From an uncultured Eubacteriales bacterium (GTDB taxonomy: Bacteria; Bacillota; Clostridia; Lachnospirales; Lachnospiraceae), in the NCBI GenBank assembly GCA_900314525.1, contig OMVN01000012.1, positions 1 through 58,372 on the forward strand: DNA of 58,372 bases. The letters are read 5' to 3'. Positions 7,934-15,303 of the stretch are shown here, piece after piece. Position 1 is the first letter of the stretch; each line of letters opens with the position of its first letter. The position numbers were made by a program, and so were the translations under genes. The notes under the pieces are model-generated. The model worked only from the letters and a program-made list of their open reading frames with translations. It did no database searches and was not told where the DNA came from.

Positions 7934-8996
7934 GAAAAATAATAATAGCGAATTGGAAATTGAAAAAAATACTGAAAAATCAGAAAAGAAATCCAGAAAA
8001 AAGGCAGTGCAGGTAACTGCGTTTATTTTGGGACTTGTGCTTATTCTGATAACGTTGTCAGGAAGTTTTAATCCTATGAACTGGTATCATATAGGGAGAT
8101 TTGATGACAGAAATTCTGTATACACTGGGTTAGTCAGATCTAAAAAGAATACAATAGATTTACTGATAATAGGTGATAGCCTATGTTATTCTTCTATTTC
8201 TCCATGTCAGATTTACGATAAAACAGGAATCTCTGCATTTGTAGCGGGACAGCCTGGTCAGAAAATAGAGGAAACATATTCGGTATTAAAGACTGCACTG
8301 AGAACACAGAAACCAAAAGTGATTCTTTTGGAAACCCATAATTTGTTTTTATATGATGGCTATTTTGTAGAACTTGGAATGTCATTCCAGGAGAAAATAA
8401 ACAGAATGTTTCCTTTGTTCAGATTTCATAATGTATGGAAAAAAGATTTTTATGACAATAAATATTTAAGTACGGTAAACAGACGTCTTGAATATAATGG
8501 ATTTAAAATAAGAGATAAAATTGATTCTTATACAAAGGAAAGTGATTATATGTCAGAAAATCGCAAAAACATAAAAATAAGCACAGAAATCACACCATTT
8601 GTGGAGGATTATTTTAAAAATATAATAGATATGTGTAAGGAACAAGGAATTAAACTTGTACTTTATAGCGCACCATCTCCAAAATGTTATAATTATAAGA
8701 GACACAATGAACTGATAAAATTCACAGATAAATACAATATTGAATATTATGATTTAAACCATAAAATCAATGAGATTGGAATTGACTGGAAGTTAGACAG
8801 TCTTGACCAGGGCGATCACTTAAATATTTCGGGAGCTGAAAAGGTGACGGATTATTTGATAAAAGACGTATTGCCAGAATTTAACCTTACAGATCACCGC
8901 GGGGATGCACAATATTCTGGTTGGAGCAAGCCATTAAAGAAATATTATGCAGATGTTGACAGTGCCTATGAAAAAATGGGCTTTGTAAGGAATTAA
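7920..8996 (+). CDS. Membrane-anchored SGNH-type protein, MBOAT partner
   Basis: The 358-residue protein has a charged cytoplasmic N-terminus, one membrane segment (about residues 30-48) and an extracytoplasmic domain. That domain carries GDS at 85-87 and a C-terminal D-x-G-D-H-L-N block (Asp296, His300). These are the nucleophile and the Asp-His pair of the SGNH fold. Proteins of this kind (DltD, PatB, AlgJ-like) complete transfer of an acyl group delivered by an MBOAT partner. It is not close enough to DltD to use that name. It is the last gene of the operon, before a long perfect terminator. The acceptor polymer is unknown. Confidence 0.8.
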   Translation: MQDFKKNNNSELEIEKNTEKSEKKSRKKAVQVTAFILGLVLILITLSGSFNPMNWYHIGRFDDRNSVYTGLVRSKKNTIDLLIIGDSLCYSSISPCQIYDKTGISAFVAGQPGQKIEETYSVLKTALRTQKPKVILLETHNLFLYDGYFVELGMSFQEKINRMFPLFRFHNVWKKDFYDNKYLSTVNRRLEYNGFKIRDKIDSYTKESDYMSENRKNIKISTEITPFVEDYFKNIIDMCKEQGIKLVLYSAPSPKCYNYKRHNELIKFTDKYNIEYYDLNHKINEIGIDWKLDSLDQGDHLNISGAEKVTDYLIKDVLPEFNLTDHRGDAQYSGWSKPLKKYYADVDSAYEKMGFVRN

Positions 8997-9013
8997 CAGA
9001 AATTAATAAAATA

Positions 9014-9077
9014 AAAAGAGCAGAAAATTCGATAACTTTGAGGGTTACCTCAAAGTTATCGAATTTTCTGCTCTTTT
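9014..9077. terminator. Bidirectional terminator with a 30-bp perfect stem
   Basis: The arms 9014-9043 and 9048-9077 pair perfectly over 30 bp around a four-base GTTA loop. An A-run and a T-run at the ends let it work on both strands. It separates the envelope operon from the convergent argC gene. The stem is much longer than the 8-14 bp of other terminators in this window. Confidence 0.9.
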
Positions 9078-9089
9078 GTTTTATAAATT

Positions 9090-10022
9090 TTATAAACCAG
9101 TGCCTTCGTCAATTCCAAGCACAATATTCATATTCTGTACAGCTGCACCAGAAGCGCCTTTGCCAAGATTATCGAAAAGTGCAGTGATACTTGTCTGGTC
9201 CTCGTGACCACATACCACAAGTTCAAGTTTATTTGTTCCAGCATATTTATTGGCATATAATTTACTGTCATTATCACCAAATGGACATACAGTTACAAAC
9301 TTTTCATCTTTGTAGTAATTGGCAAGTTTTGCACATATCTCTTCTGCTGAGGGATTTCCATTTAACATACGATTGTGAAGCATTATAGTAGAGGCCATAC
9401 CCTTATAATAATCATCAACAACAGGCATAAATACTGGAGAGTATTTAAGACCAGTAACTTTCTGCATTTCAGGAATGTGTTTGTGTTTGAGATTTAACCC
9501 ATATATGCCAGGTGAAGATAGAAGTTCGCTTCGTCCATTGTCTTCGTAATCGGCAATCATTTTCTTTCCACCACCTGAATAGCCTGTCAGAGAGTAACAT
9601 GTAACAGGATAGTCCTCAGGGAGAATATTCATATTTATTAGAGGGGCTACACTAGAAATGAAGCCTGTGGCATGACATCCTGGATTAGCAATACGTTTGC
9701 TATTTTTGATAGCCTCACGCTGAGATTTAGACAATTCAGGAAAACCATAAGTCCAGTTATCATCTGTTCTGTGGGCTGTAGATGCATCTATTATGCATAC
9801 ATCAGGATTATCTACCAGAGATACAGCTTCTCTTGCTCCATCATCAGGCAGACATAAGAAAACAATATCTGCAGAATTTAAAAATTTTCTTCGCTCCTCT
9901 ATATCATGTCTTTTATCATCATCTATTCTAAGTAATTCTATGTCATCTCTTGCACCTATACGGTCATAAATCTGAAGACCAGTAGTGCCACTCTGTCCGT
10001 CAATGTAAACTTTTGTTTTCAT
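9090..10022 (-). CDS. argC: N-acetyl-gamma-glutamyl-phosphate reductase (short type)
   Basis: The 310-residue NADPH-dependent enzyme makes N-acetylglutamate semialdehyde in arginine synthesis. The Rossmann start reads DGQSGTTGLQIYDR, the catalytic Cys116 sits in NPGCHATGF, and SLTGYSGGG and the C-terminal GKGASGAAVQN are family blocks. Its length matches the short form (about 310) rather than the roughly 345-residue form. An AGAAGG binding site lies before the ATG. It stands alone, without other arg genes, and is divergent from a corrinoid reactivase. A promoter and a perfect palindrome lie in the shared upstream region. Confidence 0.93.
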   Translation of the reverse strand: MKTKVYIDGQSGTTGLQIYDRIGARDDIELLRIDDDKRHDIEERRKFLNSADIVFLCLPDDGAREAVSLVDNPDVCIIDASTAHRTDDNWTYGFPELSKSQREAIKNSKRIANPGCHATGFISSVAPLINMNILPEDYPVTCYSLTGYSGGGKKMIADYEDNGRSELLSSPGIYGLNLKHKHIPEMQKVTGLKYSPVFMPVVDDYYKGMASTIMLHNRMLNGNPSAEEICAKLANYYKDEKFVTVCPFGDNDSKLYANKYAGTNKLELVVCGHEDQTSITALFDNLGKGASGAAVQNMNIVLGIDEGTGL

Positions 10023-10120
10023 TTAAAACGCCTTCTTTCTTGAATGATTTTACTTTTTAAGATTAAAATCCAAGCATAACACGTCGATTTATAAATTAAT
10101 GCCCAGTTTTTAACAGTTAC

Positions 10121-10149
10121 AATATATCAAAAACATAAGTATGTTGCAA
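10121..10149 (-). promoter_or_regulatory. argC promoter
   Basis: On the minus strand, TTGCAA (10149-10144) and TATATT (10126-10121) are 17 bp apart. Transcription would begin near 10113, giving a leader of about 90 bases. The -35 abuts the palindrome at 10151. Confidence 0.5.
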
Positions 10150-10150
10150 T

Positions 10151-10175
10151 ATGTAAATAATCAAAATATTTACAT
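10151..10175. promoter_or_regulatory. Perfect 9-bp inverted repeat between divergent promoters
   Basis: ATGTAAATA and TATTTACAT flank a seven-base spacer. The site sits between the argC -35 and the -35 of the reactivase gene, so one bound dimer could affect both. It does not match the usual ArgR box closely (TGAATA-type half-sites). The regulator is unknown. Confidence 0.5.
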
Positions 10176-10188
10176 TCTATAACACGGC

Positions 10189-10217
10189 TTGACAGGGGAA
10201 AGCAGCTATACTAGTAT
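10189..10217 (+). promoter_or_regulatory. Promoter of the corrinoid reactivase gene
   Basis: A perfect TTGACA is followed after 17 bp by TAGTAT. The start codon chosen for the gene lies 28 bp beyond the -10, which argues against the earlier TTG that overlaps this -35. Confidence 0.6.
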
Positions 10218-10245
10218 TGAAATAATAATTAAGGCAGGTGAGCAG

Positions 10246-11769
10246 ATGAATCTCAAAAAACGAATAATTTGTCCAGCAAATATTAATATTTTAAAATATT
10301 TACAGTTACAGAAGATTATAATATCATCTCCATGCGGCGGAAATGGAACATGTGGAAAGTGCAAAATCAGACTTATAGCAGGAAATCTGATGCCAAGCGA
10401 AACAGATAGGAAGTTTTTTAAGGAAGAAGAACTAAAAAGTGGATACAGGCTTGCATGCACAGCGGTTCCAAGACAGAACGTACTCATCGAATACAAAATG
10501 CCGTCAGATGAAGCAGATGTTATTTCTATGGATATAACAGAGGAAGTACCTGATTTAACTCATAGATTTGGAATTGCAATAGACATAGGAACTACTACAA
10601 TTGCTGTGGCACTTGCAGATATTGATGATGAAAAAGTAATATACGCAGATGGTATTACTAATCATCAAAACATATATGGTGCAGATGTGGTGAGCAGAGT
10701 AGTGGCGGCAAACAGTGGACATCTAAAGGAACTTCAGGGGATAATCAAGAAGGATATACTGGAAATTGTGGAAAGAATATGTAAAAAGTATGGGGGAATC
10801 TCAGAAAAGATATGTGATATAGTAATTTCTGCCAATACAACAATGCAGCATTTCCTGCAGGGATATAGTTGTGAAGGACTTGGAAGTTTTCCGTTTAATC
10901 CTATATCACTTGGAGGAGAAACATACGAGTTTAACTTATTATTTGAAAACACAAAAGATATCCTGCCAAATGCCAAAGTGCGTATTCTAAAGGGAATAAG
11001 TACATATGTAGGTGCAGACATTACATCAGGAATTATGGCATATGATATTGTAAATAAAAATGAAACAGCACTGTTCATTGATCTTGGAACAAACGGCGAG
11101 ATGGCGGTAATTAATAATGGAAGGATTACTGTGGCATCTACTGCTGCTGGTCCTGCGCTGGAGGGAGGAAATCTTTCGTGTGGCGTGGGAAGTATAGGTG
11201 GGGCAATCTGTGGTGTAAAATATGACAATAATGAATTTATTTATCAGACAATAAATGATTTAGAACCTGCAGGCATATGCGGTACAGGTGTTATCGAACT
11301 TATTTCTGTACTGTTAGAAAATGGAATAATTAATAATACTGGTAATCTGAGCGAAGAGTATTTTGAGAGGGGATTTGAAATTAATACTCTAAAAGGCATA
11401 AAATTAGTGCTTACTATGGGAGATATCAGGGAGTTTCAGTTGGCGAAGGGGGCAATAAGGGCTGGAATTGATACACTGTTAAAAAGAGCAGGATTAAAAT
11501 ATTTGGATATAGATAAAGTGTATATTTCTGGAGGACTTGGTACTCGTTTAAAACCACAGGCAGCAGGAGCAGTAGGACTAATTCCAGGGGAACTTATAGA
11601 CAGTGCCATAAGCATTGGAAATTCATCTTTACAAGGGGCAGTACTATCATTATATAATCCACAGGAGTGTAATGATAAAATAGAACAGATTATAGGGATA
11701 TCTCAGGAGGATTTTCTGGGAAACGATGAAGAATTCAGAAATAATTTTATTGAAAGTATGAATTTTTAA
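10246..11769 (+). CDS. Ferredoxin-domain ASKHA ATPase, corrinoid-protein reactivator (RACo/RamA-like)
   Basis: The 507-residue protein starts at the ATG behind AGGTGAG; an upstream in-frame TTG lies inside the promoter. An N-terminal plant-type 2Fe-2S domain has Cys30, Cys36, Cys39 and Cys71. The remainder is an ASKHA nucleotide-binding fold with IDIGTTTIAVAL and LFIDLGTNGEMA phosphate loops and a C-terminal YISGGLGTRL block. Relatives reduce inactive Co(II) corrinoid proteins to Co(I) at the cost of ATP, for example for methyltransferases or B12-dependent methionine synthase. No corrinoid protein or methyltransferase is nearby, so the client is unknown. Confidence 0.85.
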   Translation: MNLKKRIICPANINILKYLQLQKIIISSPCGGNGTCGKCKIRLIAGNLMPSETDRKFFKEEELKSGYRLACTAVPRQNVLIEYKMPSDEADVISMDITEEVPDLTHRFGIAIDIGTTTIAVALADIDDEKVIYADGITNHQNIYGADVVSRVVAANSGHLKELQGIIKKDILEIVERICKKYGGISEKICDIVISANTTMQHFLQGYSCEGLGSFPFNPISLGGETYEFNLLFENTKDILPNAKVRILKGISTYVGADITSGIMAYDIVNKNETALFIDLGTNGEMAVINNGRITVASTAAGPALEGGNLSCGVGSIGGAICGVKYDNNEFIYQTINDLEPAGICGTGVIELISVLLENGIINNTGNLSEEYFERGFEINTLKGIKLVLTMGDIREFQLAKGAIRAGIDTLLKRAGLKYLDIDKVYISGGLGTRLKPQAAGAVGLIPGELIDSAISIGNSSLQGAVLSLYNPQECNDKIEQIIGISQEDFLGNDEEFRNNFIESMNF

Positions 11770-11803
11770 ACTATAGTATTATTTAACGTAGTATTTTATA
11801 CAT

Positions 11804-11832
11804 TTGTAAACGCAAGCAAATTGTGCTATTAT
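11804..11832 (+). promoter_or_regulatory. Promoter of the lipoprotein gene
   Basis: TTGTAA and TATTAT are separated by 17 bp, 44 bp before the start codon. Confidence 0.45.
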
Positions 11833-11876
11833 TTTTTTCGGAGCAGTTAATCTTATAGAAAAAGGAGAAAGTGAAA

Positions 11877-13121
11877 ATGAAAAAGAGAATTACATTACTT
11901 GCATTATGTGCTCTTATGGTTTTCGCACTTGTTTCATGCGGAAGCAAAATTTCTGAGAGCAAAATGAAAAAAGATCTTCAGAATTATTTGAAAAAATCTT
12001 TATATCAGGATGATGCAAAGGTTATAAAATTAAAACAGAAGAAATCAAAAGAGAATGGTAAAATAAGAAAGTTTTTGGTAGATTTCACAGTAGTTGAGGG
12101 TGTAAATAAAATAGAAGGCCAGTATACATTAGTTTATAACGAAAAAGGTGATGATTGGAAGCTCACAGATGTTAGGGCATACAAACAGGACAAATGGAAA
12201 GAAGGAACAACAACAACTCCTAAAGATTCCGAGGTAGAGGATTATATTAAAAATTATAGTTCAACACTTTATTATACGGAAGACGGTAATACAGTAACGC
12301 TGAATTATGAGAAAGATGATGTAAAGAACATAAAGATTAAAGACTCTGAATATGATAAATACAAAGGGTATATATATGATGTTTCGTTTAATGTAGAAAG
12401 CGAAATGACAAGCAAAAAATGCGAAGCAAAGATAACAATGGATGCAAATAAAAAGGGAGAATGGGACTGCAGCATTTATGAATTAACAAAACTTGAATCT
12501 GAATTTAAAGGTAAATATAAATTTGATAAATCGGATGATGATATTAAGAAAGATTTAGCAAAAGCAGTAGAATCACATTATAATATGGATGAAGGTACTT
12601 TTGATATTTCTACAGTAAAAGGGTATAAAGTGGGAGATGCTACTTTAAAGAGCGATGAAGATAAAACTCTGTTTGTTCCTATTAAATTTTCTGTAAATAA
12701 CAAAGTAGGCGATTTTGATAATGATGTAAAATTGGCATATGAATATAAAGACGGCTGGGAACTCGATACATATAACACTTCATATGAGAAAGAAATCAAG
12801 AAACTCAATTTAGAAGGAAAATGGGTTGGAGAATTTAAATCATATAATGGTGATTATCAGACAACAATTGATATTACAAGCGTATCTGATACAGAAAATG
12901 GAGATGTAACAGCTACAATATCTATGCAGGCTGCAGACGGAACAGTTACAACAGGTGACTTCAATGGAACAATAGATGATGGCTATCTTGATTTAGAAGG
13001 TAAAAATCTTGTATCTAATGGACAACCTAGCACAATGTCTGTATCTATAAGAACAAAAATAAGTGGAATTACAGGAGATATAGTAAGTCCATCAAATAAT
13101 TATAAGTTTTCAAAACAGTAA
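11877..13121 (+). CDS. Lipoprotein with three repeated alpha-beta domains and a lipocalin-like tail
   Basis: The 414-residue protein has a lipoprotein signal ending in the lipobox LVSC (Cys21). The ATG was preferred over the GTG two codons earlier because AAAGGAG lies nine bases from it. The mature part shows three loosely similar units of about 85-95 residues (near 25-105, 110-205 and 215-310). Each starts with a short helix (K-K-D-L-type) and ends with a W-x-L/W-E-L strand. The tail from about residue 313 begins LEGKWVGEF and looks lipocalin-like, recalling the truncated gene at 195. Probably displayed outside the membrane. The specific function is not recognisable. Confidence 0.75.
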   Translation: MKKRITLLALCALMVFALVSCGSKISESKMKKDLQNYLKKSLYQDDAKVIKLKQKKSKENGKIRKFLVDFTVVEGVNKIEGQYTLVYNEKGDDWKLTDVRAYKQDKWKEGTTTTPKDSEVEDYIKNYSSTLYYTEDGNTVTLNYEKDDVKNIKIKDSEYDKYKGYIYDVSFNVESEMTSKKCEAKITMDANKKGEWDCSIYELTKLESEFKGKYKFDKSDDDIKKDLAKAVESHYNMDEGTFDISTVKGYKVGDATLKSDEDKTLFVPIKFSVNNKVGDFDNDVKLAYEYKDGWELDTYNTSYEKEIKKLNLEGKWVGEFKSYNGDYQTTIDITSVSDTENGDVTATISMQAADGTVTTGDFNGTIDDGYLDLEGKNLVSNGQPSTMSVSIRTKISGITGDIVSPSNNYKFSKQ

Positions 13122-13167
13122 CAATATACAAAATTATTTTTCGGTGGAAGTATAATTTAGATAAATA

Positions 13168-13217
13168 AAATGCCATCGTATAATCCATTAACAGGATTGT
13201 ATGATGACATTTTTTGT
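13168..13217. terminator. Terminator between convergent genes
   Basis: A long imperfect stem (arms 13168-13186 and 13194-13212, two G-U pairs and one mismatch) has a T-run after the right arm and A-rich DNA before the left arm. It serves the lipoprotein gene and probably also the minus-strand gene that converges on it. Confidence 0.8.
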
Positions 13218-13218
13218 T

Positions 13219-13581
13219 TTACATTTTCATATGTTCTTTTAATAATTCAGAGTACAGTGCTTCGGGGGTCCAGTTGATATTGTACATAGTAATTACGGCC
13301 TTAAGATTAATTGGCGGAAGCATGGACTTTTTGTAAGATGCCAGAAATTCATCAATATCATCGCTTGTAAGTCCGGAGAAAACCAGCATTTCTGAAGGAA
13401 GTTCTGATCTTTTGTAATTAATATTATTTTTCTTAAAACCTGGGATGCTAGCCAGGTATCCTAATTTCTGACTATAATCCTTTCTAGAAATGGGAACTAT
13501 GCGTATTGATAATTCCTCACAGATTTTCTTCAATATATTAATTTTTCCTACATTTATGTTAAAAATTAGTATTTGTTTCAT
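13219..13581 (-). CDS. DUF3783-like small protein
   Basis: The 120-residue protein has an N-terminal ILIFNI strand and a later segment with SEMLVFSGLTSDDIDEFL. That segment is characteristic of the DUF3783 domain common in Clostridia, which has no assigned function. There is no signal or membrane segment. It is transcribed alone, divergently from the MoeB/ThiF-like gene, with a short shared upstream region. The start codon is preceded by an AGTGATT-like weak binding site. Confidence 0.65.
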   Translation of the reverse strand: MKQILIFNINVGKINILKKICEELSIRIVPISRKDYSQKLGYLASIPGFKKNNINYKRSELPSEMLVFSGLTSDDIDEFLASYKKSMLPPINLKAVITMYNINWTPEALYSELLKEHMKM

Positions 13582-13662
13582 TTAATCACTCCAAGATAAT
13601 ACAAAATTTATTTATAGAAAATTATAAATGATGCCACTTTTTAAGTCAAATTAAATATTTGA

Positions 13663-13671
13663 TGATATAAT
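13663..13671 (+). promoter_or_regulatory. Extended -10 promoter for the E1-like gene
   Basis: TGATATAAT is an extended -10 element with perfect TATAAT, 25 bp before the start. No good -35 is seen, which extended -10 promoters tolerate. Confidence 0.45.
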
Positions 13672-13696
13672 AGGCGAAAAAACATGGGAGAAAATT

Positions 13697-14461
13697 ATGG
13701 AATTGACAAGTGAACAAATTAATAGATATAAACGTCATATTTCACTGATGGGTTTTGGCGAAGAAGGACAAAAGAAATTATTAGAATCAAAAGTCTTAGT
13801 TGTTGGAGCAGGTGGGCTTGGTTCACCAGTACTTATGTACCTTGCAGCTGCCGGTGTTGGAACTATTGGTATAGTTGATGGAGATAATGTGGACATCACA
13901 AATTTGCAGAGACAGATAATACACGGAATTAATGACGTAGGTACTTCTAAGGCTGTGTCTGCAGAGGAGACAATAAATAATCTGAACACAGATGTAAATG
14001 TCATCCTTTATAAAGAATTTCTGAATTCAGATAATATCCTGGAAATTATTAAAGAATACGATTTTATAGTGGAATGTACTGATAATTTTGAGACAAAATT
14101 CCTTATAAATGATGCCTGTGTTAAGGCAATGAAACCTTTCTCACATGGAGGGGTTTTAGGCTTTAATGGACAGCTAATGACTTATGTACCAGGAAAGGGA
14201 CCATGTTACAGATGTATATTTGGCGATGTTCCGGCAGAGAATACAGTACCTACATGCAAGGAAGAAGGTGTAATGGGTTGTCTTCCTGGAGTTATAGGTT
14301 CGCTGCAGGCTATGGAGGCAATAAAATATCTTACAGGTACAGGGAAACTCCTGACTGGATATCTACTGACATATGATTCTCTAAATATGAATTTCAGAAA
14401 AGTAAAACTTCCTGAAAAAGTGTCGGAATGTATTGCGTGCGGTAATATAAAAAAGCATTAA
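13697..14461 (+). CDS. MoeB/ThiF/HesA-family E1-like adenylyltransferase
   Basis: The 254-residue protein has the GAGGLGSP nucleotide loop (38-45), a D-x-D-x-V-x-x-x-N-L-x-R-Q block, a central Cys in TVPTCKEEG and two CxxC pairs (CYRC and CIAC) that should bind zinc. The family adenylates the C-terminal Gly-Gly of a ubiquitin-like sulfur carrier (MoaD or ThiS). No MoaD, ThiS or other cofactor gene is adjacent, so MoeB and ThiF cannot be told apart. Transcription starts from its own extended -10 promoter. Confidence 0.82.
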   Translation: MELTSEQINRYKRHISLMGFGEEGQKKLLESKVLVVGAGGLGSPVLMYLAAAGVGTIGIVDGDNVDITNLQRQIIHGINDVGTSKAVSAEETINNLNTDVNVILYKEFLNSDNILEIIKEYDFIVECTDNFETKFLINDACVKAMKPFSHGGVLGFNGQLMTYVPGKGPCYRCIFGDVPAENTVPTCKEEGVMGCLPGVIGSLQAMEAIKYLTGTGKLLTGYLLTYDSLNMNFRKVKLPEKVSECIACGNIKKH

Positions 14462-14465
14462 ACAA

Positions 14466-14495
14466 TTGTTATAAATAACGATTATATGGTATTAT
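14466..14495 (+). promoter_or_regulatory. Candidate promoter for the 66-aa protein gene
   Basis: TTGTTA and TATTAT are 18 bp apart, with TG one base ahead of the -10. It lies within 35 bp of the small gene and just after the E1-like stop codon. Confidence 0.4.
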
Positions 14496-14524
14496 ATATA
14501 ATAAAAATTAAGGAGGAATTTGAA

Positions 14525-14725
14525 ATGGCAGATAAAAAAGGAAAGGGTGTAAACCTTAAAGTAGCGGGACAGAGTATTGATAATGTTGCATCAAAAATTG
14601 GAGATGCAGTGGATAAGGTTGCAGGAAAGAAAATAAAAGTAGATGCATCTGATATCGGAGAGAAGATTGACAAAGCAGCAAAGAATTTTGAAGTTGATCT
14701 TGATAAATTAATAAAAAAGAAATAA
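14525..14725 (+). CDS. Small lysine-rich amphipathic protein, unknown function
   Basis: The 66-residue product starts MADKKGKGVN and is predicted helical, with regular spacing of Ile/Val/Ala (KIGDAVDKVAG, IGEKIDKAAK) and many Lys/Asp residues. It has no Cys and no membrane segment. A strong AAGGAGG lies eight bases before the ATG, and the next gene follows eight bases after the stop. Strong translation signals make it very likely real. It resembles no named family I can identify; amphipathic helices suggest membrane or protein association. Confidence 0.65.
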   Translation: MADKKGKGVNLKVAGQSIDNVASKIGDAVDKVAGKKIKVDASDIGEKIDKAAKNFEVDLDKLIKKK

Positions 14726-14733
14726 GGTGCTAT

Positions 14734-15291
14734 ATGGAGTTTATAGGAATTGAGAAGAAACTGCAGGGTAAGTTTATTACCAGATATGATGTAACATACA
14801 AAACAACAGATGATAAAATCAAAGTCTATGAGATGATTAGCAGGAACAGTGACATAAAGTCGCTAAGGGATTTAAATGGAAAAATAGGTGATGCTGTTGT
14901 AATTATTGCTACTGATGAAGATGAGGAAAGAATTTTATTAAGCAGAGAATATCGTCTGGCTCCTGGGGATTATGTATATAATTTTCCAGCTGGATTAATT
15001 GATCCGGGGGAGACAGCAGATGAGGCAGCAGCAAGAGAACTCAGGGAAGAAACAGGACTGACATTATATGAAATCAATGATCACCTGCCAACTAGTTACA
15101 GTGCAGTGGGATTTTCCAATGAAACTAATATCACGGTAATAGGTAAGGCAAGAGGTGAATTTTGCGAAAGTACTTCTACATATGAAGAGATAGAAGCAAG
15201 ATGGTACACAAAAGAAGAAATAAAAGAGTTGTTAAAAACAGAAAAATTTGCTGCAAGAACACAGGCATATTGCTATATGTTTTGCAGATAA
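14734..15291 (+). CDS. NUDIX hydrolase, ADP-ribose pyrophosphatase-like
   Basis: The 185-residue protein contains a perfect Nudix box from Gly87 (G-x5-E-x7-R-E-L-x-E-E-x-G-L). An upstream AGLIDPGE segment and a downstream aromatic region after the box are typical of ADP-sugar pyrophosphatases. It would hydrolyse ADP-ribose or a related nucleoside diphosphate derivative to AMP and a phosphosugar. The exact substrate cannot be read from sequence. It is closely spaced with the small gene before it and the ABC genes after it (12 bp), suggesting one transcript. Confidence 0.85.
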   Translation: MEFIGIEKKLQGKFITRYDVTYKTTDDKIKVYEMISRNSDIKSLRDLNGKIGDAVVIIATDEDEERILLSREYRLAPGDYVYNFPAGLIDPGETADEAAARELREETGLTLYEINDHLPTSYSAVGFSNETNITVIGKARGEFCESTSTYEEIEARWYTKEEIKELLKTEKFAARTQAYCYMFCR

Positions 15292-15303
15292 AAGGGAGAA
15301 ATT

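Noticed and set aside
3507-8996. Plain D-alanine teichoic acid (dlt) operon
   Set aside because: Gene content resembles dlt, but there is a decarboxylase, the MBOAT motifs are AlgI-like, the SGNH protein is not a clear DltD, and the selectivity Cys is replaced. Names dltA-D were therefore withheld.
10120-10180. ArgR box controlling argC
   Set aside because: The palindrome half-site ATGTAAATA does not match the TGAATA-type ARG box well, so it is listed as an unassigned operator.
10734-11228. 164-codon open frame on the minus strand inside the reactivase gene
   Set aside because: It is antisense to a gene with intact ferredoxin and ASKHA motifs, has no binding site and no recognisable domain.
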